DNA from: Microbacter sp. GSS18
GTDB taxonomy: Bacteria > Actinomycetota > Actinomycetes > Actinomycetales > Microbacteriaceae
Direction: 5' to 3'
NCBI GenBank assembly: GCA_029319145.1
Contig: CP119753.1
Span: 1,364,001 to 1,428,000, forward strand
Length of the DNA stretch: 64,000 nucleotides
The notes under the pieces were generated by a model. That model was not told the origin of the DNA and made no database searches. It saw nothing but the letters and a program-made list of their open reading frames with translations. This document shows, one piece after another, positions 1 to 8,598 of this stretch; within the stretch, counting starts at the first letter, position 1; every line of letters begins with the position of its first letter. Position numbers and translations under genes: made by a program.

Positions 1-1584
1 GCCGGGACTGCGGTCATACTCCTCGCGGGCGTGCCCGGCGATCCCGATGAGTGCCGTGAGGTCCTGCTGTACGCCGTCGTGGATGTTGCGCTCGATGCGT
101 CGGCGCTCGGCCTCCTGCGCCTTCACGAGCCGGCTCTGCGACTCGCGCAGCAGCCCCGCCTGGGCGGCCAGCGCGTCCTTGAGGCGCACATTTCGCACCG
201 CCATGCCTGCCTGCCGCGCGAACGTCTCGACGAGCGTACGGTCCTCGGCCCGCAGCTCACCCTGCCGCTTCGGCCCGCACACCATCTCGCCGATGTGCTC
301 CCCCTCGACCTCGATCGGCACCCGCAGCGAGGGCTCTCCGGGCAGAACGTCCCCCATGAGCGGCTCGAGGTCGATGCGCGCCCACTCCAGCCCGAGGCCC
401 TGCTCGAGCGTCGCCGTCATGCGCGGCAGCAGCGCATCGAGGTCATCGGTGCCGGCGAGCGCCTCTCCGAGGCGCTCCACCAGCTCGCGTGGGTCGGCGC
501 GACGACCGAAGATCCACCGATCCGCCAGCGCCTGCAACCGTGCACGCACCGGCTGGAACGCCAGCGCGGCGACCATTGCGAGCACGATCGCCCAATCCAG
601 CGGCAGCAGCGTGCCCGCGGCGACGCCGATGACGGCGCCCACGGCGACGAAGGCAGCCGCGATCGCGGCCCACATCACCCCGTACAGCAGCGACCGCCGG
701 ATCGCGCGGTCCGCGCTCAGCCCTCGCGGCTGAAGGATGCCGATCACGATCGCCGCGAAAAAGCTCACGGTCACCAGCAGGTAGCTGATGGTGACCAACA
801 GGAAGTCGCCGGTGGACAGCGACACGATCAGGCTCACCGCGGCGACCGGGATGAACGAGATCGGCACGAACAGCCACCGCATCGGCCGCCGCTCGACGGC
901 ATCCGCCTTCGCGTACCGGATGATCAGCAGCACGGTCCCCGCGATCACCGCCACCGTCGTGAAGACGTCGGCGAGCACCGACCCGGTCCAGCCGTCCAGG
1001 ACGCCGCCGCCCAGCGCGAAGGGATTCGCGATCGGCCCGCCGTAGTCCTTGTACGTCGGCAGGGGGATCTCGGAGCACAGGAGCAGCAGCGCCGGCGGCA
1101 CGAGCACCGACAGCCAGATCAGGCGCAAGACGCGACGCTCGTACCGATGCCGGATCCGGCCGTCGGGGAACAGCGCGATGACGACCGCGAGGCACACCGG
1201 CGGCACGATCCCGCTCTCCTGGACGAGCAGGTTCCACAGGGCGACCGCCGTCTCGTTTCCGGGGACGGCCGCGGCGACGTCCAGCCCGTCCAGCGCGAGG
1301 TCGTAGAAGTTGTACATCGCCGACCCGACCAGCCACGGCGCGAGCGGATGCCGCGGCAGCCGCGCGAGGATGATCACCGCGGCCAGGAGCGACGACACGG
1401 CGATCACCGACCACGTCAGTCGCTCGGGCCGCGGCTCGATCACGACCGACGAGAAGACCACCGCCGCCCAGGCCGCGGCGGCGAGCGCCAGCAGGCTCCA
1501 CAGCACGCCGAGCCGCACGCCGCCTCCCCGGCGACCGTCCCCACCGGGCGCCGGCACCGCTCCGTCCGACACGTGCGCATCCAT
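1..1584 (-). CDS. Membrane sensor histidine kinase, NarL/DesK type (3' part beyond left edge)
   Basis: The protein senses a signal at the membrane and phosphorylates a LuxR-type response regulator, which is probably encoded just beyond the left edge. The first 528 codons are visible. Roughly residues 20-340 carry several hydrophobic helices, including one around SAMYNFYDLALDG. A GAF-like domain follows at about 370-470. The HisKA_3 dimerisation motif ERRRIERNIHDG then gives the phospho-acceptor His near residue 502. The ATP-binding domain is off the edge. The ATG at 1584 was chosen because GGAGG lies 4 nt before it, though that spacing is short, and no other in-frame start is near. The gene is divergent from the DUF6220/multicopper oxidase pair, with two dyads in the shared promoter region. 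The ligand is unknown. Confidence 0.85.
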   Translation of the reverse strand, partial: MDAHVSDGAVPAPGGDGRRGGGVRLGVLWSLLALAAAAWAAVVFSSVVIEPRPERLTWSVIAVSSLLAAVIILARLPRHPLAPWLVGSAMYNFYDLALDGLDVAAAVPGNETAVALWNLLVQESGIVPPVCLAVVIALFPDGRIRHRYERRVLRLIWLSVLVPPALLLLCSEIPLPTYKDYGGPIANPFALGGGVLDGWTGSVLADVFTTVAVIAGTVLLIIRYAKADAVERRPMRWLFVPISFIPVAAVSLIVSLSTGDFLLVTISYLLVTVSFFAAIVIGILQPRGLSADRAIRRSLLYGVMWAAIAAAFVAVGAVIGVAAGTLLPLDWAIVLAMVAALAFQPVRARLQALADRWIFGRRADPRELVERLGEALAGTDDLDALLPRMTATLEQGLGLEWARIDLEPLMGDVLPGEPSLRVPIEVEGEHIGEMVCGPKRQGELRAEDRTLVETFARQAGMAVRNVRLKDALAAQAGLLRESQSRLVKAQEAERRRIERNIHDGVQQDLTALIGIAGHAREEYDRSPG

Positions 1585-1644
1585 GACACCTCCATGATGA
1601 CCCCGAACCCGGCCCGCTGTCCGGGGGTAATCACCCGATCGCGG

Positions 1645-1702
1645 TGCGGAAATCCGCAAGACCCGCGGATCGGCCGCAATCGCGCGTTGCGGACTTCCGC
1701 AA
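1645..1702. promoter_or_regulatory. Twin dyad operators TGCGGA-N2-TCCGCA
   Basis: Two near-identical inverted repeats lie in the 282-bp gap between the divergent kinase gene and the DUF6220 gene. One spans 1645-1658 (TGCGGAaaTCCGCA). The other spans 1687-1702 (TTGCGGActTCCGCAA). Their starts are 43 bp apart, about four helical turns, so bound dimers would face the same side of the DNA. That this is the site of the cognate NarL-type regulator, used for autoregulation or control of the oxidase pair, is inference. Confidence 0.6.
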
Positions 1703-1866
1703 TCAGGTGTGGGGACTGCGGGATACCGGGCGGGTGCCGGCGGTTCGTAGCGTTCGAAGCGGGGACGAGAGCGGAGGCGGCGGCTGGGCTGGGATGACAC
1801 CGCCTCCGCACCCGAACCCAAGCCGCCGCGCATGGGGCGGGCGGCGACGACTGCAAGGAGATAGTC

Positions 1867-2403
1867 ATGCGAAAGGCACTGCGCGTCACCTTCTCGGTGG
1901 TGACGATCCTGCTGCTGGCCTCGACGGCGCTGCAGATCTACTTCGCCGCCATGGGCGTGTTCAGCGTTCCCGAGGACGAGCTCTTCGGCATCCACGGCTC
2001 GAACGGCCGCATGGTGCTGCCGGTGCTCGTGCTGCTCACCGTTCTCTTCGCGGCGCTCGCCCGCTCCGGGAAGAAGAGCATCTGGCTGAGCGTGCTGCTG
2101 ATCCCGATGCTGGCGTTCCAGACGGTGATCTTCATCCTCGTCGGGGCGATGTTCCCCGGCGTCGGGCCCGACGCTGCCACGATTCCGCTCGCCGCGACGA
2201 TGACGGTGAGCCTGCACGCGCTCAACGGGCTGGCCATCATCTGGGTCTCCTCGATCCTGGTGCGCCGCGCATGGCTGCTGGCGTACCGCGACGAGATTCC
2301 GCGTGGCCGACGCGCGGCGGCGAGGACGGCGGATGCCGCGCGTGAGCCGGGCGCGTCCCAGATCCCCGCCGCTCCCGCGCAGGAGCCCGCCCGCACGTCA
2401 TGA
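1867..2403 (+). CDS. DUF6220-like integral membrane protein
   Basis: This is a 178-aa protein with about four hydrophobic helices (near residues 10-30, 45-65, 72-98 and 108-135) and a basic, Ala/Pro-rich cytoplasmic tail. It resembles the DUF6220 family of small actinobacterial membrane proteins, whose function is not known. AAGGAG sits about 6 nt before the ATG. Its stop overlaps the start of the multicopper oxidase gene by 4 nt (ATGA), so the two are translationally coupled. A role in membrane assembly or electron supply for the oxidase is inference from that coupling. The family name is from recall. Confidence 0.7.
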   Translation: MRKALRVTFSVVTILLLASTALQIYFAAMGVFSVPEDELFGIHGSNGRMVLPVLVLLTVLFAALARSGKKSIWLSVLLIPMLAFQTVIFILVGAMFPGVGPDAATIPLAATMTVSLHALNGLAIIWVSSILVRRAWLLAYRDEIPRGRRAAARTADAAREPGASQIPAAPAQEPARTS

Positions 2404-4406
2404 GCACCGCGGCGCTCCTGCTCCTCGACCTGATCGCCCTGGCGGCGGCGGCAGGATCGTGGGGCGGAGCCGGCGCGGTCGCCTGGCCGCTTCTTCGCTC
2501 ATCCCGACGCTCGGCGGCCGGACTCGCGCTCGCGCTGAGCGGTGCGGCGGTCCTCGCGACGCTGGCCCACGTCGCAATCGTCACCGCCCTCGCGGTGCGG
2601 GGCTGGTGGTTCGTCCAGGAGCAGCTCGCCTTCGGAGCGCCGCTCGCCGTCGTCGGCGCGCTCACGGCGAGCGCGCTCGCCGTGCCGCCGCTCCTCCGCT
2701 GCGCCCGGTCGACGGACGGAGCCGGGCATCCCGCCGCGGACGCGGGAGGCGGGTCTGCGGCGGGCGGGAGCGACGGGCTTCCCGCTCGCGCGATCACGGC
2801 TCTGGTCTTCGCTGCGCTGACCGCCGGGGCGGCCCTCGTGGCCCGCGTCGTGGTCGGGTATCCGCTGACGGTGATCGCCGGCGCGGTGCTCCTGGCGATG
2901 GTCGTCCTCGCCACGGGCCTCTCACATGCTCTGCTCACACGGTCCCGGCGTCGTGTGGTCGCCGGCTTCGCGGGCCTGGGCGCCGTTGTGCTCGTGTCCG
3001 CGGTCGGGGTGTACTGGCTCACCGAGATCGCCGCGCCCGGAGAGCTGTCGGGCGCCCACGCCCACGGTGCGGTGGCGCTCCCGGCCGCGGCGGCCGCGGC
3101 CGACCCGGACGATGTGTCGGTCGCCGATCTGCGCACACCCGCGGATGTCGAGGCACCGGTGCGCGCGTTCGAGATCCATGCGCGCACCGCCGAGATCACC
3201 CTGCCCTCCGGTCGACCGGCCGCCGCGTGGACGTATGACGGAGCGCTTCCCGGGACCCCGCTGCGCGTGACCGAGGGCGATCTCATCGAAGCCACCCTCG
3301 TCAACGACGACGTCGAGGACGGCGTGACGATCCACTGGCACGGCATCGACCTGCCCAACGGCGAGGACGGTGTGGCGGGCGTGACTCAAGACGCGCTCGC
3401 CCCCGGCGAATCCTTCACCTACCGTTTCGTCGCCGCCACCCCCGGGACGTACTGGTACCACACCCACCAGTCCTCGGCCGCCGGCGTGCAGCGCGGACTG
3501 TACGGGACGCTCGTCGTCGAGCCGCGCGGCGGGGTCCCGGAGGACCTCGACCTCACGGTGCCGTTCCACCTGCAGGGCCGCGCGTCGCTCATGGGCGACA
3601 GCGACGTGCCGCACGCGATCACGGTGGAGCCCGGGACCCGCGTGCGACTGCGCCTGGTCGACACCGACCAGCTGCCGCTGTTCGCGCAGCTGGCGGGCGT
3701 CGCGTTCCGCGTCGTCGCCGTGGACGCGCGCGAGGTGGCCGGGGGCCCTGAGGTGGAGGGCGTGAGCCTGCGCCTGCCCGCCGGCGGCCGCATCGACGTC
3801 GCGTTCACGATGCCCGACGCTCCGGTGACGTTGCGCCGCGACGGCGGGGACGCGGTCTCGCTGACGCTCTCGCCCGACGGTTCGGATGCCGTCGCGGACG
3901 GCGCCGGGACATGGCCCGTCCTCGACCTGCTCGCGTACGGCGCGACGGCGACCGCGCCGGCTGCGGGGTCCGGACGGCATCTCGAGGCCGAGATGGTGCT
4001 CGATCGCTCGCCGCGCATTCTGCACGGCCTGCCCGCGTACGGCTACACCGTCAACGGCGCCGTCGCTCCCCATATCCCGAGCATCATCGTGGACGAGGGG
4101 ACGACGCTCAGGCTGACGGTGGCCAATCGCAGCTGGGAGACGCACCCGATGCACATCCACGGCCATCATGTGCGCGTCATCAGCCGGGACGGCGTCGCTG
4201 CGGCATCCGTCCTCATGCTCGACACGTTCGATGTGCAGCCGGGTGAGATCTGGGTGGTCGAGCTCATCGCCGACAATCCGGGCGTGTGGATGGACCACTG
4301 CCACAACCTCGACCATGCCGCGAACGGCATGCTGATGTCGCTGGCGTACCGCGGGGTCACGAGCCCGTTCGAGCTCGGAGGGGAGCACGGCAACAAGCCG
4401 GAATAG
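2400..4406 (+). CDS. Membrane-anchored multicopper oxidase
   Basis: The product is a laccase-like oxidase that takes electrons from a substrate at a type 1 copper and reduces O2 at a trinuclear site, here placed outside the membrane. About 205 N-terminal residues form six hydrophobic helices. Cupredoxin domains follow from about residue 255 onward. All ligand motifs are present: HWH at 312-314, HTH at 354-356, HPMHIHG at 582-588, and HCH at 633-635 followed by H639 and M644 as type 1 ligands. It is longer than soluble laccases because of the N-terminal membrane region. The start overlaps the upstream DUF6220 gene by 4 nt. Substrate could be Cu(I), Mn(II), metals or phenolics; nothing here decides. 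A copper-type nitrite reductase is unlikely, because the full type 1/2/3 ligand set is present. Confidence 0.88.
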   Translation: MSTAALLLLDLIALAAAAGSWGGAGAVAWPLLRSSRRSAAGLALALSGAAVLATLAHVAIVTALAVRGWWFVQEQLAFGAPLAVVGALTASALAVPPLLRCARSTDGAGHPAADAGGGSAAGGSDGLPARAITALVFAALTAGAALVARVVVGYPLTVIAGAVLLAMVVLATGLSHALLTRSRRRVVAGFAGLGAVVLVSAVGVYWLTEIAAPGELSGAHAHGAVALPAAAAAADPDDVSVADLRTPADVEAPVRAFEIHARTAEITLPSGRPAAAWTYDGALPGTPLRVTEGDLIEATLVNDDVEDGVTIHWHGIDLPNGEDGVAGVTQDALAPGESFTYRFVAATPGTYWYHTHQSSAAGVQRGLYGTLVVEPRGGVPEDLDLTVPFHLQGRASLMGDSDVPHAITVEPGTRVRLRLVDTDQLPLFAQLAGVAFRVVAVDAREVAGGPEVEGVSLRLPAGGRIDVAFTMPDAPVTLRRDGGDAVSLTLSPDGSDAVADGAGTWPVLDLLAYGATATAPAAGSGRHLEAEMVLDRSPRILHGLPAYGYTVNGAVAPHIPSIIVDEGTTLRLTVANRSWETHPMHIHGHHVRVISRDGVAAASVLMLDTFDVQPGEIWVVELIADNPGVWMDHCHNLDHAANGMLMSLAYRGVTSPFELGGEHGNKPE

Positions 4407-4418
4407 GACCTTGGTCCC
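4405..4418 (+). promoter_or_regulatory. Degenerate DosR/DevR-type box before the formate channel gene
   Basis: The sequence AGGACCTTGGTCCC matches the DosR core GGGAC-N4-GTCCC at nine of ten half-site positions. It overlaps the end of the multicopper oxidase gene. Its centre is about 42 bp upstream of the start expected for a leaderless transcript beginning near 4453, which is the usual place for an activator overlapping the -35 region. The regulator gene is not in this window. Confidence 0.5.
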
Positions 4419-4422
4419 AGCA

Positions 4423-4437
4423 TGTGGTCAGACCACA
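4423..4437. promoter_or_regulatory. TGTGGTCAGACCACA palindrome (anaerobic-gene operator)
   Basis: This is a perfect 15-bp palindrome, extendable to 17 bp with flanking A/T. It recurs exactly upstream of adhE (27316-27330), and in variant form near nrdD and VKOR. Half-site TGGT..ACCA is typical of FadR-subfamily GntR regulators such as lactate-responsive LldR. Here it lies between the expected -35 and -10 positions, so repression is the simplest reading. Confidence 0.7.
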
Positions 4438-4447
4438 TTGATACCCT

Positions 4448-5293
4448 GTGCCCGTGAGGACCATCGAGGACACCCTGACCTATCAGGCCGACGCTGCCGA
4501 GCACAAAGTCGACGGCGCGCGCCATCCCGTGCGCTACGCCGTCCAGGCCATGCTCGCCGGCGCCTACATCGGCGTCGGCGTCGTGCTGATGGTCAGCGCC
4601 GCCGGGCCCCTCGTCTCGGCCGGCGGCGGCCTCGACAAGCTCGTCGCGGGACTGGTGTTCGGCGTCGCGCTGACCTTCGTCGTCTTCGGCGGCGGCGAGC
4701 TCGTCACCTCGAACATGATGACCCTGACGCAGGGCGTCGCGATGCGCAGCATCCGCTGGTGGCAGGGTGCAGGCACGATGCTCTTCTCGTTCGCCGCGAA
4801 CATGGTCGGCGCGTTCGTCTTCGGCGGGCTCGTCGCCCTGTCGGGAGTGCTCCATGCGAACGCGGCGGGCGGCGAGATGCTCGACGGGATGCTGCTGGCC
4901 AAGGCCGCCGAGAGTCCCGCCGAACTGTTCGTACGCGGCATCCTGTGCAACTTCCTGGTGTGCCTGGCGATCTGGATGTGCGCGCGCGTCACGAACGACG
5001 GCGTCAAGATCGCCCTCATCTTCGCGGCGATCCTGGCCTTCATCACGTCGGGTTTCGAGCACGTCGTGGCGAACATGACGACGTTCGCGATCGGCTTCTT
5101 CACCGGCGCCGAGGGCGCGACCGCGATCGCGTTCGGCACGAACATGCTGTGGGTGGGCCTGGGCAACCTCGTCGGCGGCGGACTCCTCGTGGGCCTCGCG
5201 TACTGGATCGCGGGCGGCCGCCCGACGGTGACCGCCGCGGCCGAGGCGGCGGCGCTCGCCTCCCCCGAGGCCGTCGCCGTGGCGCACCGCTGA
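4448..5293 (+). CDS. Formate/nitrite transporter (FNT family channel)
   Basis: This is a pentameric inner-membrane channel for formate or nitrite (FocA/NirC family). The 281-aa protein has six hydrophobic segments and the family features HPVRYAVQAMLAGAYIGVG near the N-terminus, GGGELVTSNMM, and the RGILCNFLVCLAIW region after the central loop. The first possible start is GTG at 4448. GTG at 4454 is equally plausible: a GATACC -10-like hexamer at 4440-4445 would give a leaderless mRNA starting there. A DosR-like box and the TGTGGT palindrome sit immediately upstream, which links it to the same control as adhE. That context favours formate export during fermentation over nitrite uptake, although a nitrate-assimilation cluster lies 50 kb away. 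Confidence 0.9.
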   Translation: MPVRTIEDTLTYQADAAEHKVDGARHPVRYAVQAMLAGAYIGVGVVLMVSAAGPLVSAGGGLDKLVAGLVFGVALTFVVFGGGELVTSNMMTLTQGVAMRSIRWWQGAGTMLFSFAANMVGAFVFGGLVALSGVLHANAAGGEMLDGMLLAKAAESPAELFVRGILCNFLVCLAIWMCARVTNDGVKIALIFAAILAFITSGFEHVVANMTTFAIGFFTGAEGATAIAFGTNMLWVGLGNLVGGGLLVGLAYWIAGGRPTVTAAAEAAALASPEAVAVAHR

Positions 5294-5313
5294 GTCCCCC
5301 TAGGATCGGGCTC

Positions 5314-5745
5314 ATGCCCGCAGCCCCCGCCCGTCGTCCCGCGACCACCGCGAAGGAGCGCGACCTGTCGCGCCCGCTGCCGGCCGGCCTCAGCTGGACG
5401 ACCCTCGCCCTGTTCACCCCCGCCCTCGTCCTCGCGTGGACGCTCGTGCCCCTCCCCTGGTGGGTGCCCGCCGCGTACGGGGCGATGAGCGTCATCGCGT
5501 TCGCGGCGTACGGACTCGACAAGCTCGCCGCCCGCAAGGGCTGGAACCGGGTTTCGGAGAGCACACTGCTGGCCCTCGGCCTGCTGTGCGGGTGGCCGGG
5601 CGCGCTCATCGCGCAGCAGCTCTTCCGACACAAGACGCGCAAGCGCGCCTTCCGCCGCCCGTTCTGGGGCACTGTCGTCCTCAACGTCGTCGCGCTCGGG
5701 GCGTTCGCCACGATCGTCGCCGCCGGCATCCTGCCCCTGACCTGA
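5314..5745 (+). CDS. DUF1294 membrane protein
   Basis: This is a 143-aa membrane protein of the DUF1294 family, function unknown. Four hydrophobic stretches surround the family signature YGLDKLAARKGWNRVSE, and LLCGWPGALIAQQLFRHKTRK follows. There is no Shine-Dalgarno. A TAGGAT hexamer at 5301-5306 ends 7 nt before the ATG, so a leaderless transcript is likely. Downstream of the FNT gene by 20 nt, it may be read from its own promoter or through from FNT. Confidence 0.8.
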   Translation: MPAAPARRPATTAKERDLSRPLPAGLSWTTLALFTPALVLAWTLVPLPWWVPAAYGAMSVIAFAAYGLDKLAARKGWNRVSESTLLALGLLCGWPGALIAQQLFRHKTRKRAFRRPFWGTVVLNVVALGAFATIVAAGILPLT

Positions 5746-5809
5746 ACCGCCCCGCCCCTTCACGGCGCGCACAGCCGGTGCTTGACTGGGCGCGTCGAGA
5801 GGGACGGGA

Positions 5810-7006
5810 ATGCACGCCGTGATCTGCGGGGCCGGCATCGCCGGGCTCGCGAGTGCCATCTCCCTGCACCGCTCGGGCTGGCAGGTCACGGTCCTGGAGC
5901 ACGCGCCCCGGCTGCGCGACGGCGGGTACATGATCGACTTCTTCGGTCCGGGCTTCGACGCCGCCGAGCGCATCGGCATCCTCGAGACCCTGCGCGAGCG
6001 CGCGCACCGCGTCGACGTGATCGACTGGGCCGACCCGGACGGTCACACGCGCGCACGGCTCCACTACGACCGCATGCGCGATGCCGCGGACGGCAAGCTC
6101 TTCCCGCTGCTGCGCGGCGACGTCGAGCGCACGCTGTTCGAGGCGCTTCCCGGCGGCGTCGACGTGCGGTTCTCCACGACGGTCACGGGTGCACGAAGCC
6201 ACGCGGGAGGTGTCGCCGTCGACGTGGGCGGCGACAGGATCGAAGCCGACCTGCTCGTGGGCGCCGACGGCATCCACTCGGGCATCCGCGCCCAGGTCTT
6301 CGGGCCCGAGGAGCGCTACCTGCGACCGCTGGGCCTGCACACGGCGGCCTGGTTCGCCGACAGCCCGCCCGCCGCCACGGCGCTCGCGGGACGCTTCGTC
6401 ATCGAGAGCGCACCGGGCAAGATGGCCGGCGTCTACGGCGTGGGCGGCGACCGCGTGGCGACCTTCCTGACGTTCACCGAGAGCGCGGCGCGGATGCCGG
6501 AGGATCCATTGACCGCGCTGCGCGCGCGGTATTGGGACCTGAGCGGCGTCGTCCGGCCCGTGCTCGCCGCCGACCCGGTCGACGAGGTGTACTACGACGT
6601 CGTCGCGCAGATCGAGATGCCCACGTGGCGATCGGGGCGCGTCATCCTGGTCGGCGATGCCGCCTACGCCGTCTCACTCGTGGCTGGGCAGGGCGCGTCG
6701 CTCGCGCTGGCGGGCGGCGTGGCGCTCGGCGAGGCGCTCGATGCGTATACCCTCGCCGACGACCCGCAGGCGCTCGATGCCGCACTGGCCGCCTTCGAGA
6801 AGCGCGTCCGGCCGGTCGTGGAGGAGAAGCAGGCGGGCGGTCGCCGCACGGCGAAGTGGTTCGTGCCGACCACACCCGCCCGCCTCGCCCTTCGCAACCT
6901 CTCGATGAGGATGGCGGATCTGCCGATGCTCGCGCGGCTGCTCAGACCCGTGCTGTCGCTGGACACGAAGGGTTTCGCACCCGTGTCACGGCCCGAGAGC
7001 CGCTGA
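5810..7006 (+). CDS. FAD-dependent monooxygenase (PHBH/UbiH-like)
   Basis: This is a class A flavoprotein hydroxylase, which uses NAD(P)H and O2 to hydroxylate an aromatic or similar substrate. The 398-aa protein starts with the FAD motif GAGIAGL. It has the DG motif region GADGIHSGIR near residue 150 and the second FAD motif VGDAAYAVSLVAGQG near residue 280. GGGTYMIDFFGPG-like wording in the N-terminal third (read here as GGYMIDFFGPG) resembles FAD-dependent oxidoreductases annotated as tetracycline- or rifampicin-inactivating, but substrate cannot be told. The ATG has a weak GGGA upstream. Its neighbours are unrelated metabolic genes. Confidence 0.82.
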   Translation: MHAVICGAGIAGLASAISLHRSGWQVTVLEHAPRLRDGGYMIDFFGPGFDAAERIGILETLRERAHRVDVIDWADPDGHTRARLHYDRMRDAADGKLFPLLRGDVERTLFEALPGGVDVRFSTTVTGARSHAGGVAVDVGGDRIEADLLVGADGIHSGIRAQVFGPEERYLRPLGLHTAAWFADSPPAATALAGRFVIESAPGKMAGVYGVGGDRVATFLTFTESAARMPEDPLTALRARYWDLSGVVRPVLAADPVDEVYYDVVAQIEMPTWRSGRVILVGDAAYAVSLVAGQGASLALAGGVALGEALDAYTLADDPQALDAALAAFEKRVRPVVEEKQAGGRRTAKWFVPTTPARLALRNLSMRMADLPMLARLLRPVLSLDTKGFAPVSRPESR

Positions 7007-7027
7007 ACGCGGCGCGCCGCGCCGGCG

Positions 7028-8020
7028 TCACCACTGGGGGTGGATGACTGCTTTCAGACGACGATCGTAGACATCGCGTACGACGGCGTCGAACGCCTCG
7101 ACGTCGAAGCCCGATTCGGCGAGCGCGCCGGCCTCGGCGTTCGCGAGCGCCTGGACGACGTTTCGCGCGCCCGGGATGACGCTCGTGATCCCCCGCCGCG
7201 TCGCGATCCAGGCGAGGGTCGCCGCCGGCAGGCTCACCGTGGCGGGCAGGGCGGCCGACAGCTCGGCGACGGCGGCCAGGCCCTCGTCGAAGTCGACGCC
7301 CGAGAACGTCTCACCACGGTCGAACGCCTCGCCGTGCCGGTTGTAGGTGCGGTGGTCGTCGGCGGCGAACGTCGTCGACGCGGTGTACTTCCCCGACAGC
7401 AGTCCGGACGCCAGCGGCACCCGCGCGAAGACGGCCACGCCGGCTGCGTCGGCCGCCGGAAGCACCTCGTCGAGGGGCTTGAGCCGGAACGGGTTGACGA
7501 TGATCTGCACGTTGGTGACGTTCGGGCGGGCGATCGCGTCGAGCGCCTGGCGGGTCGTCTCGACCGAGACCCCGTACGCGGCGATCGTGCCGCCCGCGAC
7601 CAGCGCGTCCAGAGCGTCGTACGTGGCGTCGGCCTCGATGACGTCCGAGGGCGGACAGTGCAGCTGCACGAGGTCGAGCGTGTCGACCCCCAGGTTGGCC
7701 CGCGAGCGGTCGGTCCACGCGCGGAAGTTCTCGAGTGTGTAGTTCTCGTGCTCCTGTGCGAGACGCCTGCCCATCTTCGTCGCGACGGTGATGCCGTGTC
7801 CGGGCCGGGCCGCGAGGAACCGTCCGATGAGCGCCTCGCTGCGTCCGTCCCCGTAGACGTCGGCCGTGTCGAAGAGGGTGACTCCCGCATCGGCGGATGC
7901 CGCGAGCACGGCTTCGGCGTCCGTCTCGCTGACGGACCCCCAATCGGCGCCGAGCTGCCAGGTGCCCAAGCCGATGGACGAGACGGTGCGGCCGGTGCGG
8001 CCGAGGGGGCGCTGTTGCAT
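7028..8020 (-). CDS. Aldo/keto reductase
   Basis: This is an NADPH-dependent oxidoreductase of the aldo-keto reductase superfamily with a TIM barrel, cytosolic. It has 330 aa. The catalytic tetrad is visible: D51 and Y56 in DTADVYGDG, the Lys of VATKMG, and the His of VQLHCPP. The C-terminal cofactor region ITSVIPGARN is also present. The start at 8020 has AGGAG 5 nt upstream (AGGAGCATCA). The substrate is unknown. It is convergent with the flavin monooxygenase gene and divergent from the small membrane protein at 8136. Confidence 0.88.
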   Translation of the reverse strand: MQQRPLGRTGRTVSSIGLGTWQLGADWGSVSETDAEAVLAASADAGVTLFDTADVYGDGRSEALIGRFLAARPGHGITVATKMGRRLAQEHENYTLENFRAWTDRSRANLGVDTLDLVQLHCPPSDVIEADATYDALDALVAGGTIAAYGVSVETTRQALDAIARPNVTNVQIIVNPFRLKPLDEVLPAADAAGVAVFARVPLASGLLSGKYTASTTFAADDHRTYNRHGEAFDRGETFSGVDFDEGLAAVAELSAALPATVSLPAATLAWIATRRGITSVIPGARNVVQALANAEAGALAESGFDVEAFDAVVRDVYDRRLKAVIHPQW

Positions 8021-8135
8021 TGATGCTCCTCGAGTGGTCTGCCCTCCAGGATTGCACGGGGAGTCCCAAGATGGTCCGACGAAGGTCCCGGCGGTGGTTG
8101 ACTGGTCTCCCACCCGACAAGAAGGACCGACGCCG

Positions 8136-8528
8136 ATGCTCATCGCCGCCATCGTCATCATCACGCTCGCGCTCGTCTTGTACTCGATCGGCGTGTGGGG
8201 TGTCCGCGTGCAGCACGCGCTGCACTGGTGGCACGTGGCCTTCTTCGCGCTCGGCCTGGCTGCGGACATGATCGGGACCTACCTGATGACGCAGATCGCG
8301 GCCGAGCGCCGCGCGAACGGCGACGACGTGACGTGGCTGAACGCGTTCATGAACGTCAGCGGCACGCTCGCGATCCTGCTGATGGCGATCCACCTGGTGT
8401 GGGCGGTCGTCGTGCTGATCCGCGGGCGCGAGAAGGAGAAGAGCTGCTTCCGCCGCTGGAGCGTGCTCGTGTGGATCGTGTGGCTGATCCCGTACGCCGC
8501 GGGAGCGGCCGGCGCGATGATCGCCTGA
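8136..8528 (+). CDS. HsmA-like small membrane protein
   Basis: This is a 130-aa integral membrane protein with four hydrophobic helices and a charged region RGREKEKSC before the last one. It resembles the TIGR03987/HsmA family, whose role is not established; the family name is from recall. AAGGA lies 10-12 nt before the ATG. A weak DosR-like half-match at 8076-8089 upstream was noted but not accepted as a box. Confidence 0.6.
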   Translation: MLIAAIVIITLALVLYSIGVWGVRVQHALHWWHVAFFALGLAADMIGTYLMTQIAAERRANGDDVTWLNAFMNVSGTLAILLMAIHLVWAVVVLIRGREKEKSCFRRWSVLVWIVWLIPYAAGAAGAMIA

Positions 8529-8598
8529 CCGACGGCGACGGCGCCGCGGCAACCGCGCTGCGCTGCATCCGCCCGCGGGGCCTGGGTACCGTGGACGC

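Noticed and set aside
8076..8089. DosR-like match CCGAC-N4-GTCCC before the HsmA-like gene
   Set aside because: Only one half-site is good, the centre is G-rich, and no TGTGGT palindrome accompanies it.
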